A DNA stretch of 64,000 bases from the NCBI GenBank assembly GCA_022496805.1, contig CM040100.1, forward strand, positions 25,697,009-25,761,008, in the 5' to 3' direction. Origin of the DNA: Pohlia nutans (Eukaryota; Streptophyta; Bryopsida; Bryales; Mniaceae). The number at the start of each line of letters is the position of its first letter. The stretch's first letter is position 1. Shown one piece after another: positions 23,701-35,644 of this stretch. The position numbers and the translations under genes were made by a program. Under the pieces are notes generated by a model. That model was not told the DNA's origin, searched no databases, and saw only the letters and a program-made list of their open reading frames with translations.

Positions 23701-24322
23701 ACGAGAACTTTTCGGTGTGCATTATTCCATCGGCATCTTCCGACGACGAATCTGTCAAAAAGACACATAGAAATTGGCATCCAGCGCTGGCAAAGAATGT
23801 GAGCATTCAATGTTCATAGGCGCCAAAGATACCAATGAATTTGAAATGTAGAATTCCCGCTCCATTTCTTTTGCCGCCCAATGTTTGCTGAAGGATGCAC
23901 TCCGTCTCAACGTCGACATTCTGCTCTTCGTGCACATCCGCGTTGCTAGTTCCTTCTTGTTTCTCTACTACTCGTCGCAAACCCGCACGGTGTAAGCTTG
24001 CTTTCTTTTCCACCAAGGTTTTTGGTCCAACTTCTACAGAGCATTGGTTTCTTCGCAAGGAGCGGCTGAGTTCGTCGATATTCCTAGTACGTGTTATCAT
24101 CATTCGGGGTATTCTCTGTATAGGTGCTAGTGCCGTTCGTGCAAGCATCGCATACATATCAATTGATGTTCGAGATTGCAGGTACAACTCTACGAATCAT
24201 CGGAGTCGATGGTTGGAGTATTCAGTCAGAGTATCCGATGGCGAACAACAGATTAGTGAATTCTTCACAGCCCGATATTCATGCCGGGAATGGCGGAACG
24301 TGTTCTCATATTTTCATGCGTA
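23701..24322. other. 5' flank of the DUF7869-type gene, no recognised gene
   Basis: The base composition is more balanced than in the preceding tract, and overlapping open frames of 126-142 codons exist on both strands, but neither protein shows a recognisable family. It could be a 5' exon or leader of the gene at 25228. Confidence 0.3.
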
Positions 24323-25102
24323 GTATTGTCGGGTCGACGATAACTAAATGGCTACAGTCCATATGAAGAATCTCTCAAAGTTATCGTCCGGTCGACGATA
24401 ACTTAGAGCACACCCTCACGATGACAACACGCTCAGAGTTATCGTCGGGTCGACGATAACAATGAGCGAATCTTCATATTCACTGTGATATGGGAGTTAT
24501 CGTCGACCCGACGATACCATTGACCGTGACAAATATTCGATAGGATGGTCAATGTTATCGTCGGGTCGACGATAACTCCCATGTCTCCATCATTTTGATG
24601 GTGTGCAACAACTTATCGTCGGGTCGACGATAGGGTTGAGCTTGTCATCATGCTGTCGATGAATTCGACGTTATCGTCGACCCGACGATAACTTGATGGG
24701 TATCATAAGATGGTCGACGGCCTCAGTGATATCGTCGGGTCGACGATAACCATTTGCCTTCAATAGAAGTTCTATAGCTCTGAAAGTTATCGTCGAGTCG
24801 ACGATAACCTGTACGTGTCATTATGCTTTCGATAGATTCAAAGTTATCGTAGACCCGGCAGTAGCTTGTTGGACATCACGAAGTGGTTGACGGCCTCAGG
24901 GTTATCGTCGGGTCGACGATATCTATTGGCGTGCAGGAGAATAAACGGAGTTGACAAAGTTATCGTCGGGTCGATGATAACCTTCTATTTTGTGGGTGGC
25001 AGACCCCTCATCATCTTTTTACTATTTGGTGAAATCTGATATCGGATCTTCTCAATCGTCAATACATTCGAGGAGTATACAGTATCGGTGACTCGATGAT
25101 AG
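24323..25102. repeat. 58 bp-period array of 21 bp palindromes
   Basis: The palindrome TTATCGTCG-NNN-CGACGATAA starts at 24323, 24381, 24439, 24497, 24555, 24613, 24671, 24729, 24787, 24844, 24902 and 24960. Every step is 58 bp except one of 57. A diverged copy follows near 25082. Arms are nearly invariant; centres are mostly GGT, with ACC at 24497 and 24671 and AGT at 24787. The copy at 24844 is strongly diverged. The 37 bp spacers are mostly different, but the three after 24613, 24671 and 24729 resemble those after 24787, 24844 and 24902, a higher-order unit of about 174 bp. The array ends about 250 bp before the ORF at 25228. Confidence 0.92.
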
Positions 25103-25227
25103 CTTTTAGAGTGTTTTCATTGATTTGTCAATTTTGTCGTGTTGTATTGGAATTTCTTCATAACAGTGAGGTCTCTGTACTACTTTTTTCAAATGCATGT
25201 ATTGATTGGGTTTGAACTTCTTGCAGA

Positions 25228-28075
25228 ATGGATACGCATGGGCCTGAAGAATTTGCCAGGCCTGTACCTACACTAGCTCCTGATGTCGCTGTTTGCGACG
25301 GGATTCCTCGCTCAAAATGGTACTTCAAAGCAGTCACTCTACGCAACAATGGGGGTGTGGACGTCGCCAAAGCATTATGCCAGAACGTGAATCCGGATGT
25401 CGTGGTTGGCAACGACGGTAGGCCTCTTGGTGATGATCGGGTTGCCGTTCAAATTGCGGAGTCATTATGCGAGGAAGAGGTTCCGTCCGGATGGATGTGG
25501 TCAATTCTCTCTTGGGACATAAAACAAGTTTTTCTAGATGGTGTTAGTCTCTATGACCATGACCAGACCCATGTGTACAACGTGGCCATGAAAGCTCTTA
25601 GTCGAAGAGGTCGTAAGGGCGTACGTTCCTACGAAAGCGTCAGCAGGAGAGGGGAGACTGCTGTCCCTCCTAAGAAAGAGTCTCTCCTTGCACCTGAAGC
25701 AATCGCTGCAGTCTCCACTCAAACATGTTGTGAGAGGAATTGCTTGCAGCCCTTTCCACGAGGGCAGATTCAAGGCATTCGCAGTCAACTGCATGTGAAC
25801 AACGGGGTATATGCTCGGAAGAAGTGTCTTCTTGAGGTGCATAGGCAGATCCACAAGGATCTCGCTGGTAAGGAGTGGATAACCTTAAAAGGTAGGGAAG
25901 TTTGTCCCACTGCCTGGTGGACCATTCACGGGATTTCTAAAGCTACCTTCTATAGGTACAGAGATATGGCCAAATGTGGGAAGCAAGCTGAGGTGCATGG
26001 GAATGTGGGGTTGAAAAAACCACGGCTACATACAATCCAAGCTACTGCCACACTTCGAACGCTAATAGTTTTGGATGCTGACAAAATGCCTCACAAGACG
26101 AAAACGCTCGAATCCGGCGAAAAGGTCCCTGCAATGGTTTTGCCGTCTGCATTTCGTTGGAGTGACCAGCTAACACACATTAATGAGGCAAATGCTGGAT
26201 TCGATTTGCAACCGATTTCTTCAAGTGGATTGAGTAACATTCGACGTGCTTCTTTCCTAGAATTCGCTCCAAAGGCTCGTGGAGATAGTTTTGCTCAATG
26301 TGGCATGTGTGATAAATACAGGCAATTGCGGAGCGCTTGCACTCCACTATCATATGCACAGGAGAAGTGGTCCCAGGCTTTGGAAAACCACCTCACTGGT
26401 CAGAGGGCACATAGGGAACTATACTATTTTAATCGCACCCTTTCCGAAGACTTTCCTCACAAGATGCTAACCATCATCCATGATAAAATGGATCACTCCA
26501 AGACCGCGTCCCCACACTTTTCTCACAAGACCAAAGCTACAGATTCTTTCATGAAAATGCCCGTTGCAGTTACAGGAATGATTGCTCATGGTCATGGAGA
26601 TGTTCGATATGCGCACTATGGCCTTGACATCTTCCCAACGAATTCCAACCATACCATTGGGTCCATCGCAAAGCTTTTGCGTGATCTTGAAGAACCACCG
26701 AGGAATTCCTCTCGTCAGCTGTTTTCGGAGGAGAATACACAATCAACATTAACCAAGGCAGTTTTACAGGGTTCGGATACTTGCTTGGATTCTCTTCTTC
26801 CTCTACCTGAGGTATTGGCCCCAGCTCAATCTTTGCCCCCTATATTGGTCTTGCAGCTTGATAATGCTTCAGGTGACAATAAGAATAGATGGGTTTTTGC
26901 CTTTTGTTCACTCCTTGTATACAAAGGCATTTTCCGCGAAGTGTACATCAACTTCCTCATAGTTGGACACACGCATGAAGACATAGATGCCATGTTCGGC
27001 CGATGGAGTGGGAAGTTGAAGACAAATAACTATCCGACAGTTCCAACACTCATGAAATCCTTCATGGATTGTGAAGCACACCCCGTGATTCCACATTTCA
27101 TTGAGGAGGTTCCTGATTTCAAGCGATTTGTTGATGGTTATTTAGGCTCAGGCGGAGATTTTTTATCGGGTCATTCTAGGTCCCAGCAATTCAAGTTCTA
27201 TATGGATACCAGTGGGTGGCCTTTGATGGAGTACAAGAATTTGTGTACGGACAAAAATTGGTTGCCAGAGCACGGCAACGGGATTCGCTTGTGGTCTGAG
27301 ACTGAAGACGGACGACCAAAAGTTCCAAACGGTGATCCCCTACCTCTAGATCCCCAGAAGATGCGTTCAATTGATGAGATTAAGAGAGGGTTGAACGGTT
27401 ATATTGCACACTGGAACGGAATGGCAGACGATGATTTCTCTGGAGAATTCAGGCGGAAGAATGATCCTTTAAAAGAATATTGGAAAGGTGTTAGAACTGC
27501 TCTCGATGCAGCACTTGAGCCACGTGAAGGCTTACTACAGGGATTTTGGCCGACTTCGAGGATCATTCATGACGAGGCAGATCGCAGGCGGAGGGATGGC
27601 ACACTGCAAGAGGAGGATGCAGAGGATGCACCCTTTGTTGGACGTAAACGTGATCGTCCACGCGCTTCATTCCGTGTCAATCGCGATACGTATGCAGGTT
27701 ATTTTGTTGCAGTCCGTCCCGCTGACAGTGACCCAAGGCCATTCTGGCTTGCCAGAGCAATAACAAACCCGAGTCTGGATCCAGGTCATTTGCATATGAT
27801 CCAAATTCAATATTGGACGCCTGCTTCAGAACGACACATCAATATGGAAACATATGTTGGATGGGACACAAAAAGGGGCAATGTGTGGCGTGAAGATCGA
27901 GCCCTAAACGTGGTCTAGCACGGACTGTATCATGACTGCTTGGAAGCCACGAATGCGAGAAGGAACTTCAGATCCGAGGGTGGCAATTCCAAAGCCACAA
28001 ATTGACATCATCAAGGCATCAGTGGAAGCTTTTACGGTTGACTCCGGGGATGACGCATCTATTGCGGAGGGTTGA
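25228..28075 (+). CDS. DUF7869-type protein, probable DDE-like transposase relative, frameshifted near 3' end
   Basis: A continuous frame of 896 codons (25228-27918) follows a TTGCAG acceptor-like site, so upstream exons are possible. It has a cysteine cluster (C-C-E-R-N-C, about residue 170) and C-G-M-C (about 355). Three spaced acidic blocks follow: I-I-H-D-K-M-D-H-S-K (about 418), L-Q-L-D-N-A-S-G-D-N-K-N-R (about 540) and V-G-H-T-H-E-D-I-D-A-M-F (about 580). I recognise these last two as DUF7869 hallmarks; the D-D-D/E spacing suggests an RNase H-like nuclease. After the stop, another frame continues with T-D-C-I-M-T-A-W-K-P-R to a TGA at about 28075, so a 1-base frameshift near 27905 is likely. 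The palindrome array lies directly upstream. Confidence 0.65.
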
Positions 28076-28239
28076 GTAATTCATAGATATAGGACTTCTC
28101 GAGGATGGACACTATAGTAACCAAAGCAAAGTATCTGTAACAGTAACAAAGGAAAAAAACGAAGTAATGATGGCTGAGTGCTAGTTTGTATAAAGGTATG
28201 TTTAGTGTTAAGTTTTAACGCCAAGTCATGAGTTCTTTG

Positions 28240-28420
28240 GTTGGTTGGTGAAGGGCGTTGTATCACATTTATGTGGTCCGAGTTCAAAACTAATTGGGCT
28301 CGTTGAGCAGTGGTGTGGTACACATGGCTTGGTGCTGCTAGTGAGTTATCATGGCAGGAAAGTTGTACCAACCAACCAGCCCTTCCTATCCCCTGAGACA
28401 AGTTGAGCTAGTTGTTGAAA
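28240..28420 (+). repeat. Possible tRNA-derived SINE-like segment
   Basis: The words TGGTGAAGGGC (A-box-like) and GAGTTCAAAAC (B-box-like) are spaced as in the head of a tRNA-derived SINE. No poly-A tail or target duplication was found. The reverse strand has an uninformative open frame over the same bases. Confidence 0.25.
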
Positions 28421-31138
28421 AGAGTGGCTAGCAGTGGTTTTCACCACTACCCTCCCTTTTTTAGTGTACTACGTCTATTGGTATTGTTTGATTATTCTAT
28501 ATACGTCTTTTATATAAAAGTATAGATCCGGCATACTGTATGGCAATGGTATTTATTGCTTTGAATGTGTGTTTTATGGATGTTTCATTTATTGTCGCAT
28601 GCGACTCTCAGTTTTTTAATAAATGTTGGAATTATTGACATTGCGGATTACTATTGTCTATCTAGATTTCAAATGAGATGGAATAATTCAAAGATTCATT
28701 GTTAGGTCATCCTACTCTCTAAATCTAAAAATAGTAATTTCAAAATGTGTCTTGGCATTTACAAGTCTCAATTTATTGAAATGTCTCAATTTAATGAACC
28801 CTTTTTTATGATCTAAAGTCGCAAAATAGTAATTTCAAATGTATTTTGGCATTCAAAAGTCTCAATTTATTGAAATTTCTCAATTTAATGAACACTTCTT
28901 ATGATCTAAATATAGAAGGGATTTAAAATGAGACTACAACTTGTCTCATTTTAACGAATAAGGCCTTTAGACTCTATTGATTAACCAATGGAGCTAGATT
29001 TTTGTCACATCTAAATGCTCATTCTAGAATTCCGCCTAGTTTTATGGGGGCTTGTTTTCAAGTATACCACTATATAAAATTTCTTTCAAAGAAGAGCTTC
29101 TAACTTGAAGTTCATGTTTTTATACTAGTGATTGTAAAGTTGTTAGGAATGACATGAAGACAATGGTGATCAAAATGAGTTACACAAGATAATGCTTCTA
29201 GTCTTATGCAAAGAATTGTAACCATAGTGGTGATTTCAGTGGATGAAAATGACAAACTTATGGATGTCATCTATTTTTTCATCCATATCAAAAGGTCTAT
29301 TCATCTCTTGAAGCTATTATCACAAATAATTTTGAATGTCTTATCTAGTAAACGTGCTTGGATTTGACAATCACCAACTTATGATGATTTTGGCATTTTA
29401 TAACTTAAAGCATGTTCACACCTGGTTGTAGATAAGAATGAAATTAGGGCGTTAAGAGCTTTGCTGAAATTAAAGCAAAAAAATTTCACACGACGGGTCA
29501 TACAGTTCAGGATTTCCGTATTATACGGTGTAGCGTATGTACTAAATACTAATATACGTTCATACATACGCGGGGTCTTATCGCACTATCCTGCCACGTC
29601 ATACTGTAATGAGTAATGTGTAAGCAATGTTCACACTCGATTTCAAAGATGTGAGGTCTTGTGAATTTGTGGGGCCTGCGCGCGAGGCTGTCTTGTTTCT
29701 GCTTGCAGCTCAAGACATCTTCTCTCTCATGTCGCGGTGCTTCTCTTCAACTGTTTGCTGCGGGAGCTTCTATAATTCGAGCAGTCCTGGTGCGTTCATG
29801 CCGCTTGTTTTTCGTGCTCGCCTGTTGTGGTCTTCCGTTTTTATGTTTTGTTGTTTCGTCTATGTTTCAGTAGAAATCGATTGGCACTGGCGTTGCAGTG
29901 TTTGGAGGTCTTCCGCAGTGTTTTTGTTGTGATCGGTGGAGGGTTTCTGTGTTCTTTGCTCGTCCTCGTCTTTCCCTGCAGATTTGGAGTTTCCTGTGTC
30001 GTTGAAGTAGAGTTCTCCCAAATTTCGTTTATTGTCCTCGTTTCCCCGAGGAATCCCTGTGTAGTTTCCGTGATTTCTTTCAGCATGTACCCGTAGTTTT
30101 TGTGTGGCGGACGATCATTTAGGAGAAGGGTTTCCGTTTTTTTTTAGTTTTCTGTACGTCTTGTCGTTCATGGTTTTTGGTCGAAGTATTGCCTTGCGTT
30201 CACTGTTGTCAGCTGTTTCAATTGCGTCTGGGGGTCATAGGGTCTGCGGAGTCGTAGTGTTTAGCGTGAATTTCGATCGTAGAGGGCATTGTTGCTGCTG
30301 CTACTCTCACGTTATGGGGGGGGGGGGGGTGCTTGACGAAATACTGTATTGGTCATGCTGTGTTTACTAGACAGAAATTGTGCCATTCGGGACACTGTGA
30401 TGCTTGATTGGGTCCATCTGTGGACTTAGGGTTTTTCTTCGTTTGCAATCCTTGTCGTTGCGGTTTCAATACGGTGGGAGAGGACGGATGCGGCTTCACC
30501 CTCGCATGTTGTGATCGGTCGTGGCATCAACTTCCGGACTGTAGGTACGTTTTCTAATTTTTTATTTTTTTTTCAAATCGCAGGGGGGTTTATGGTTGTA
30601 CGGTTCAGAGCGTTGTATGAAATTTAATGCATTCTCATGTACATGGTGTAGGGTTTAGGGTTCACGTTCATTTCATTGCCTCTTGTGGTGCTTTAGGAGG
30701 TTAGTGACAATCCTAAAGTGCTTCTGAATTTAGTGAAAGTTCGGGGTTCTTCTCTAATTGAATCTGCACATTGTGTATGTGCAGGTTGGCACTGCATTGC
30801 ATTCCACATTCCACAGAGTAGCTGCACTGTGTAGGTGTGACGGAATTTTGAATTCCAGCGTGGACATCATTCCAGGTGAGTTTTTCTACAAGAGACTGAA
30901 TTCTGTATTGTGCAATTGAAAAATTTATGTTCTTAGGGTTTAGGGTCCTTTGCTTCTGAGTTCAGGGGTTTAAGGTCATGAAACGTACCGATTGTATGTA
31001 GTACACTAGGGTAGGGTTCTCTCATGCTTTACTGTAGGTTTCTATTGTATGTTCCTCCATTACGGATCTGCATTGTAATGTAGGGTGTTCTAGGGTTCAT
31101 TCAATGGTCGGTATCACTTATCGATACTGTGAATTGAT
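28421..31138. other. Intergenic, no supported gene
   Basis: To about 29570 the sequence is AT-rich; a phrase near 28745 (AATTTCAAAATGTGTCTTGGCATT) is repeated near 28830. From 29600 to 31130 GC is higher, with a G10 run at 30317-30326 and several splice-like sites. This may be the 5' leader or introns of the PIF/Harbinger gene, but no conserved exon could be read. Confidence 0.35.
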
Positions 31139-32506
31139 TTGTGCAAAGGGTTACTGATAGAGCCATTCACCTCACCAATGAATGTTGTGGCATTCACAGT
31201 TTGGCTTGTGATGCTCCTCCTGAAGGCTAATGAGGCACAAGAGGTTCCCCTGATCCTTGGCAGTGACGATCAAAGTGAGGATCCCCTTGCTGCCATTGTG
31301 CACAGCATGGATGGCTCATTCCAAGATGGAGAGGCCATAATGCAAAACACTCTACACCACTACCGATTATGTACCAGTTTCTTATTTTTCGATGATGACA
31401 TCGGATATTGGGTCAAGCCCCGCTCAACAACCTGGTTCTCCAGGTTCCTTTTAGAGCAGTACAACAACAGTCAATGGGTGTCCATGTTTCGTATGACGAA
31501 GTCCTCTGTTTTTTCTTTGGCAGAGATCCTAAGGCCACACGTAGAACGACAGAACACCAATTATAGGGTGGCAATTCCCGTTCTAGTACGTGTGGCTTGC
31601 ACTCTATTCAAGTTGATCCACGGTGCAAACTTTACCATATGCAGCGAGATGTTTGCCATTGGTCGGAGTACGGTGTCGAAAGTTCTACGTGAAGTGGTGA
31701 ACGCGATCAACGACACCATGCGACACGAAATTGTATGGCCAACTAGAGAGAGATTGAGAGAAACTCAAGCTAAGTTCTCTAACCTTTGTGGATTACCGGG
31801 CGTAGTTGGTGCAATTGATGGAACGCACGTAGGAATATCGAAGCTTTAGTTTAGTGCTGCAGATTACTATTATTTTAAATCTGGCGGGTACACCATCAAT
31901 TGCCAAGCGGTGGTCGATAGTGACAAGCGGTTTCTTGACTTGTATCTAGGAATGCCAGGATCGACTAATGATAGTCGTGTCTTGCGTAGGTCGTCTTTGT
32001 ATAACTTAGCTATGCATGGAAATCTCATCGAGGCCCAACATGCGATAGATGGTTTCACGCCATATGTAATAGGCAATTTGGGTTACCCTTTGTTACCTTG
32101 GCTCATGGTTCCTCATAAAGGGCATGGTGACCTATCAGTTTCCGAAGCCCTTTTTAACAAAAAACTACGAAAGGGCCGTTGTGTTGTGGAGAACGCATTC
32201 GGAATACTTAAACAATCATTCCGGGAGTTGCAAGAGAAGTCAACATTACATGTTACTTTCATTCCGGACGTCATTTTATACTGTGCAATTCTACATAATG
32301 TTCTTCTCCGGCAGTCACATGAAGAAGTAGAGGAATTGCTAGAAATTCTACGCATTGAAGGCTTGGAGGGTGCGGTAGTAGATGAAGATGTACCTGTGGT
32401 GGACGCTGGTGAGGCCATTGACGACGACATCGCCACGGCGTTGGCCAGCGAGAAGAGGACAGATATTGGTGTGTATTTAACCATGCAGCGTTGCCCGCAG
32501 CCTTAA
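31139..32506 (+). pseudogene. PIF/Harbinger transposase (one in-frame stop)
   Basis: This is a HARBI1-like DDE transposase. The first frame (31139-31849) has a helix-turn-helix-like middle and ends with G-V-V-G-A-I-D-G-T-H-V, holding the first catalytic D. A TAG at 31847-31849 interrupts, and the same frame continues with A-A-D-Y-Y-Y-F-K-S-G-G-Y. The second D follows in L-G-M-P-G-S-T-N-D-S-R-V, and the catalytic E in C-V-V-E-N-A-F-G-I-L-K-Q-S-F-R (about 32180). The frame ends with TAA at 32504-32506, next to a GTACGT donor-like site. All three acidic residues are present, so only the nonsense codon visibly disables it. It converges with its Myb/SANT-like partner. Confidence 0.85.
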
Positions 32507-33077
32507 CAACAAGGTACGTTTTCCAATCACTATTGCATATTACTGTTTGATATTCAAAAGTACTAAAGATTCTTGAAATGAATGTTTTCAAATGAATACC
32601 ACCCATCCCTGAACTCTAAATGCCCTCGTTATGTTCCCTTGCTGTGTAGGCTGTTGGAGCAGGGCGGAGGGATGGTACTCAGCTGCCTGCTCATATTCGT
32701 GCAAAGCATCATCCAGGTACGCATTGGAACAATCACCCAGCCTTTCCTGTGAAACCAAAACTTCATGTGCATGCATTGAATACTTTAATTTTACATGCAA
32801 TTGGATTCGGTTTCAGTGGACACATGATACTCACAAAAATTGAAAGATGGATTTCCAAACAAATAAATTCCATTCAAAGTATGTAGATAACAAACACATA
32901 CATTCACAGTACTTGGAATCTAATCACATGCTCATACGTGTTCAGAAATCACAGCTTTCTAGGTTCCCAAAACTATACTAACATGTGCTATGTCCCTTGC
33001 AGACTCACGGCAATTCAAGGGGCATTCAGCAACGAAGTACACCAAGGTTTCAGGAGTTCTAGAATACCACAATCACT
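32507..33077. other. Spacer between convergent PIF/Harbinger genes
   Basis: AT-rich sequence between the two convergent reading frames. No ORF or structural element is supported. Confidence 0.4.
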
Positions 33078-34545
33078 TTACATGATTGTGTTCTCACGGT
33101 CGTGGACTTCTGTTCCTGCAGGTTCACTTCCGTCGCCAGCAGTAGACATGGCAGTTACAGCAGCATTAGGTTCGGCAGTATCCACAGGGGCTGCCACAAT
33201 CTCCTCGTCTGTAGTGGCAACAGTCACAGCTGCTGCAAGCCTGTATAGCGTAGCTGTAGTGAAGGCATTTGTAGTGGCAGCATTCCCAGTAACGGTTAGC
33301 ATGTTCAGGCCAGCAGTATTGAAGTCTTCCGTTGCAGGTGTTGTTGTGTTATCCCAGTGTGTGTGGTGAGGCATGGTCATTCCTCTGCTCAACACGGTTG
33401 AAAGTTGAGATAAGCAAGTGACCATCTCTCCCCGTTTTAATATTGCAAGTCGGGCGTTGTCATTGGCAATGGCCGCGTTTTCGTACATGCGCCGGTCCTT
33501 TTCGCGTTGGTATGCCATTTGTTCGGTGAAGAGTTTCAATTGGACCTCAATCTTTGAGCGCTCTAATTCCCTTGATGCATCAGCGATTTCCTGCATCTGT
33601 GTAGCCATGACCGCTCCCGTTGCTTTTGTTGCCTCTGCGATGACTGTGTGGCCCGATACATTCTTCCTTCGTACTGCCGTGTTTCCGGGACGTCTACCCA
33701 TTGCATATGTGGTGTTGTTTGATGAGCTAATAACTTGGGGAGTGATGCCGGATGGTAGGCTTGTGAATGCTCGGGAACCTGGGCTTCGTGTGGCGTCGTG
33801 ACTAGGAGTTGCTTGTGTTGGGGTCAACATGCTGCGGCGTGGAGAGCAAGGCTGGGAAGATTCCTCTGTGGTTTCGAAGACAGACGTCTGAGATATCTCG
33901 AGGGGGTCTTCATTGTCGGGTTCGCTATCGCCGTCCTCAACTTCTTCGTGGTCATGCTGTGTTGGTTGGAAGTTCATGTCGTTGGGGGCTAACGAGTCGC
34001 GGACGTGGGGAGGCTGAATTTGTGGCCGATTGCTGTACCACTCGTGTATAGCATCAAAAAACTCTTGCACAAATTGATGTGGCAGTCCCTCAGCTTTTCT
34101 TTCTGCACATGTGAGTTCCCAATAATCTGGTACGTTTCTACCTGTCCGACATAGGTAGTCTGCAATCCGCTTGTACTCAGGGATCAACTGATTCCACTTG
34201 GTCTTGCACATGGGTCCATCTTGCAAGCAGGGAGAAAAACATGCACGCATAACCTGCTGTGAGATGCGTATCCACTGACTACTGTCTGGTGTCATAAGAT
34301 CACGGCTATCAATCGTGTCTAATTCTTCAAGATACATGTCTCGTTTGGCACGAATGAGCACGGAAATCTCCATTGGCAACCAGTTGGGGCCTCTGTCCTT
34401 GCGGGCTTTCTTGGGTTGACTTGGACCGGCAGCAGTTGCATACGGGGCAGCACGAGGGACTATAATGCTGCCTCTTCCGCGAATGGCTGGGCGGTTAGGA
34501 CCATAGTTTCCGAGTCCAGGTGAGCCTGCAGTAGTGAAGGTCTGT
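33078..34545 (-). CDS. Myb/SANT-like DNA-binding protein of the PIF/Harbinger element
   Basis: The frame is open from a CTAACAG acceptor at about 34545 to TAA at 33078-33080; the first internal ATG is at 34379. It has a basic P-K-K-A-R-K-D-R-G-P-N-W block, then a trihelix/SANT-like domain with regularly spaced aromatics (N-W, Q-W-I-R-I, C-K-T-K-W-N-Q-L, D-Y-W-E-L). An acidic S/P/T-rich linker follows, then a predicted coiled coil (about residues 250-320) and an A/T-rich C-terminus. PIF/Harbinger elements carry a Myb-like partner that helps the transposase enter the nucleus and bind the element ends; the pairing here fits that. A 5' exon with the true start is probably upstream. Confidence 0.75.
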
Positions 34546-35074
34546 TAGGCAGAAACATGCTTTGAAATGAAGTGCGCGTGAGGAAACGGAAATTGCATAA
34601 AAACAATGAACATGAAGAGGACAGATAATGTTCAAATGTAAAGCCAGCAGCCTTAAATCATAAATTCAGATGTCCTCTGAGAGTAAAATGAACCAGAAGA
34701 ACATGTTTTCATAAACCCTGAACTAACGAGCAATGGTGAAGTACAGTGTAGGAAATCAGAAGAGAGTTAAAGAAAATACGTGAACAAGAGATAAATATTT
34801 TGATAGTAGTTGTAATTACATTGACATTTCATGCATATGAATGTATTCTAAACAAAATTAAGTACATTGAAGTATAAAAACAATATAATAAATAACATGA
34901 AGAATCCCACGTACTGGACAAAACAGTAATGGACAAGGGACTCAATGTAGACATCAGTACGTAAACCTAACTTACAAAATTGCGGTAATGTGTATGTGAA
35001 TTCATGTTAAAGGTAGGGCACGTAAATTACACAAGTACTTATTGAAGCATCAGAGTGTTGTTTGTGGCTTTGCC
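34546..35074. other. AT-rich spacer, nothing recognised
   Basis: No coding or structural signal. It ends where the sequence shared with the region around 61215 begins. Confidence 0.35.
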
Positions 35075-35644
35075 AACGACGCTAGCATGTGAGCCTAGAA
35101 CGGTGAGCCTAAGAGCTGTGAGCAGGAACTTTGTGAGCCTAAGAGCTGTGAGCAGGAAGTTTGTGAGCCTAGAGCCTGAAATTTTCCAAATTTAGAAAAC
35201 TTACTATTTATAGTAAAAATGTGTCTTATTACCGTGGGACCCTATTACCGTGCTTTAGTTTTATTATGGATAAATTTCACTACTTTCAAGTTTACTTCCC
35301 TGAAGGCGCATAAAATTCCTAAGAAAGTGTATCATTTCACTGGGTTTGCTGATTTAGGGACCCTACCGAAACTTTTGTTTTTTGATCAAGCTTGAGTGCC
35401 ATCAATTGGGTCTCGGGCCCGAGACCCATACCCACACCCAATCAGGTTGATCAATGTTATATGAAGTATGGACGTTGCTGATCAGAATCTTTTAATAATA
35501 AAAGGTTTTTTAATTTTTTTTTCCAGAGTCATAGCGTGACTATAGAATGACGTCATGCATCATTACAAAATCCTACATGGCCCAAGCTCTAGGTTGCCAC
35601 GAGTCTACGTAGTAGGCTATAATTCATAGATCAACTTTCTAATT
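35075..35644. repeat. 3' terminal region of Mutator-like copy A
   Basis: This is shared with 61215-61757. Both begin CAACGACGCTAGCATGTGAG, continue with degenerate GTGAGCCTA/AGAGCTGTGAGCAGG units, then an ATTACCGTG block, and run collinearly to the transposase stop codon. The abrupt start of similarity marks the probable element end. No matching inverted end was found on the other side of copy A, so this may be a non-TIR type of Mutator-like element. Confidence 0.65.

Noticed and set aside
23807..24323. Overlapping frames on both strands before the palindrome array
   Set aside because: Neither translation resembles a known family, and overlapping frames cannot both be supported. They are noted only as flank.
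24323..24980. A true CRISPR array
   Set aside because: The repeats are regularly spaced dyads, but they are palindromic throughout, related spacers recur in a 174 bp pattern, no cas genes are near, and the surroundings are eukaryotic.
29627..30370. Hydrophobic frames upstream of the PIF transposase
   Set aside because: Composition-driven, with no recognisable domain and several overlapping alternatives.
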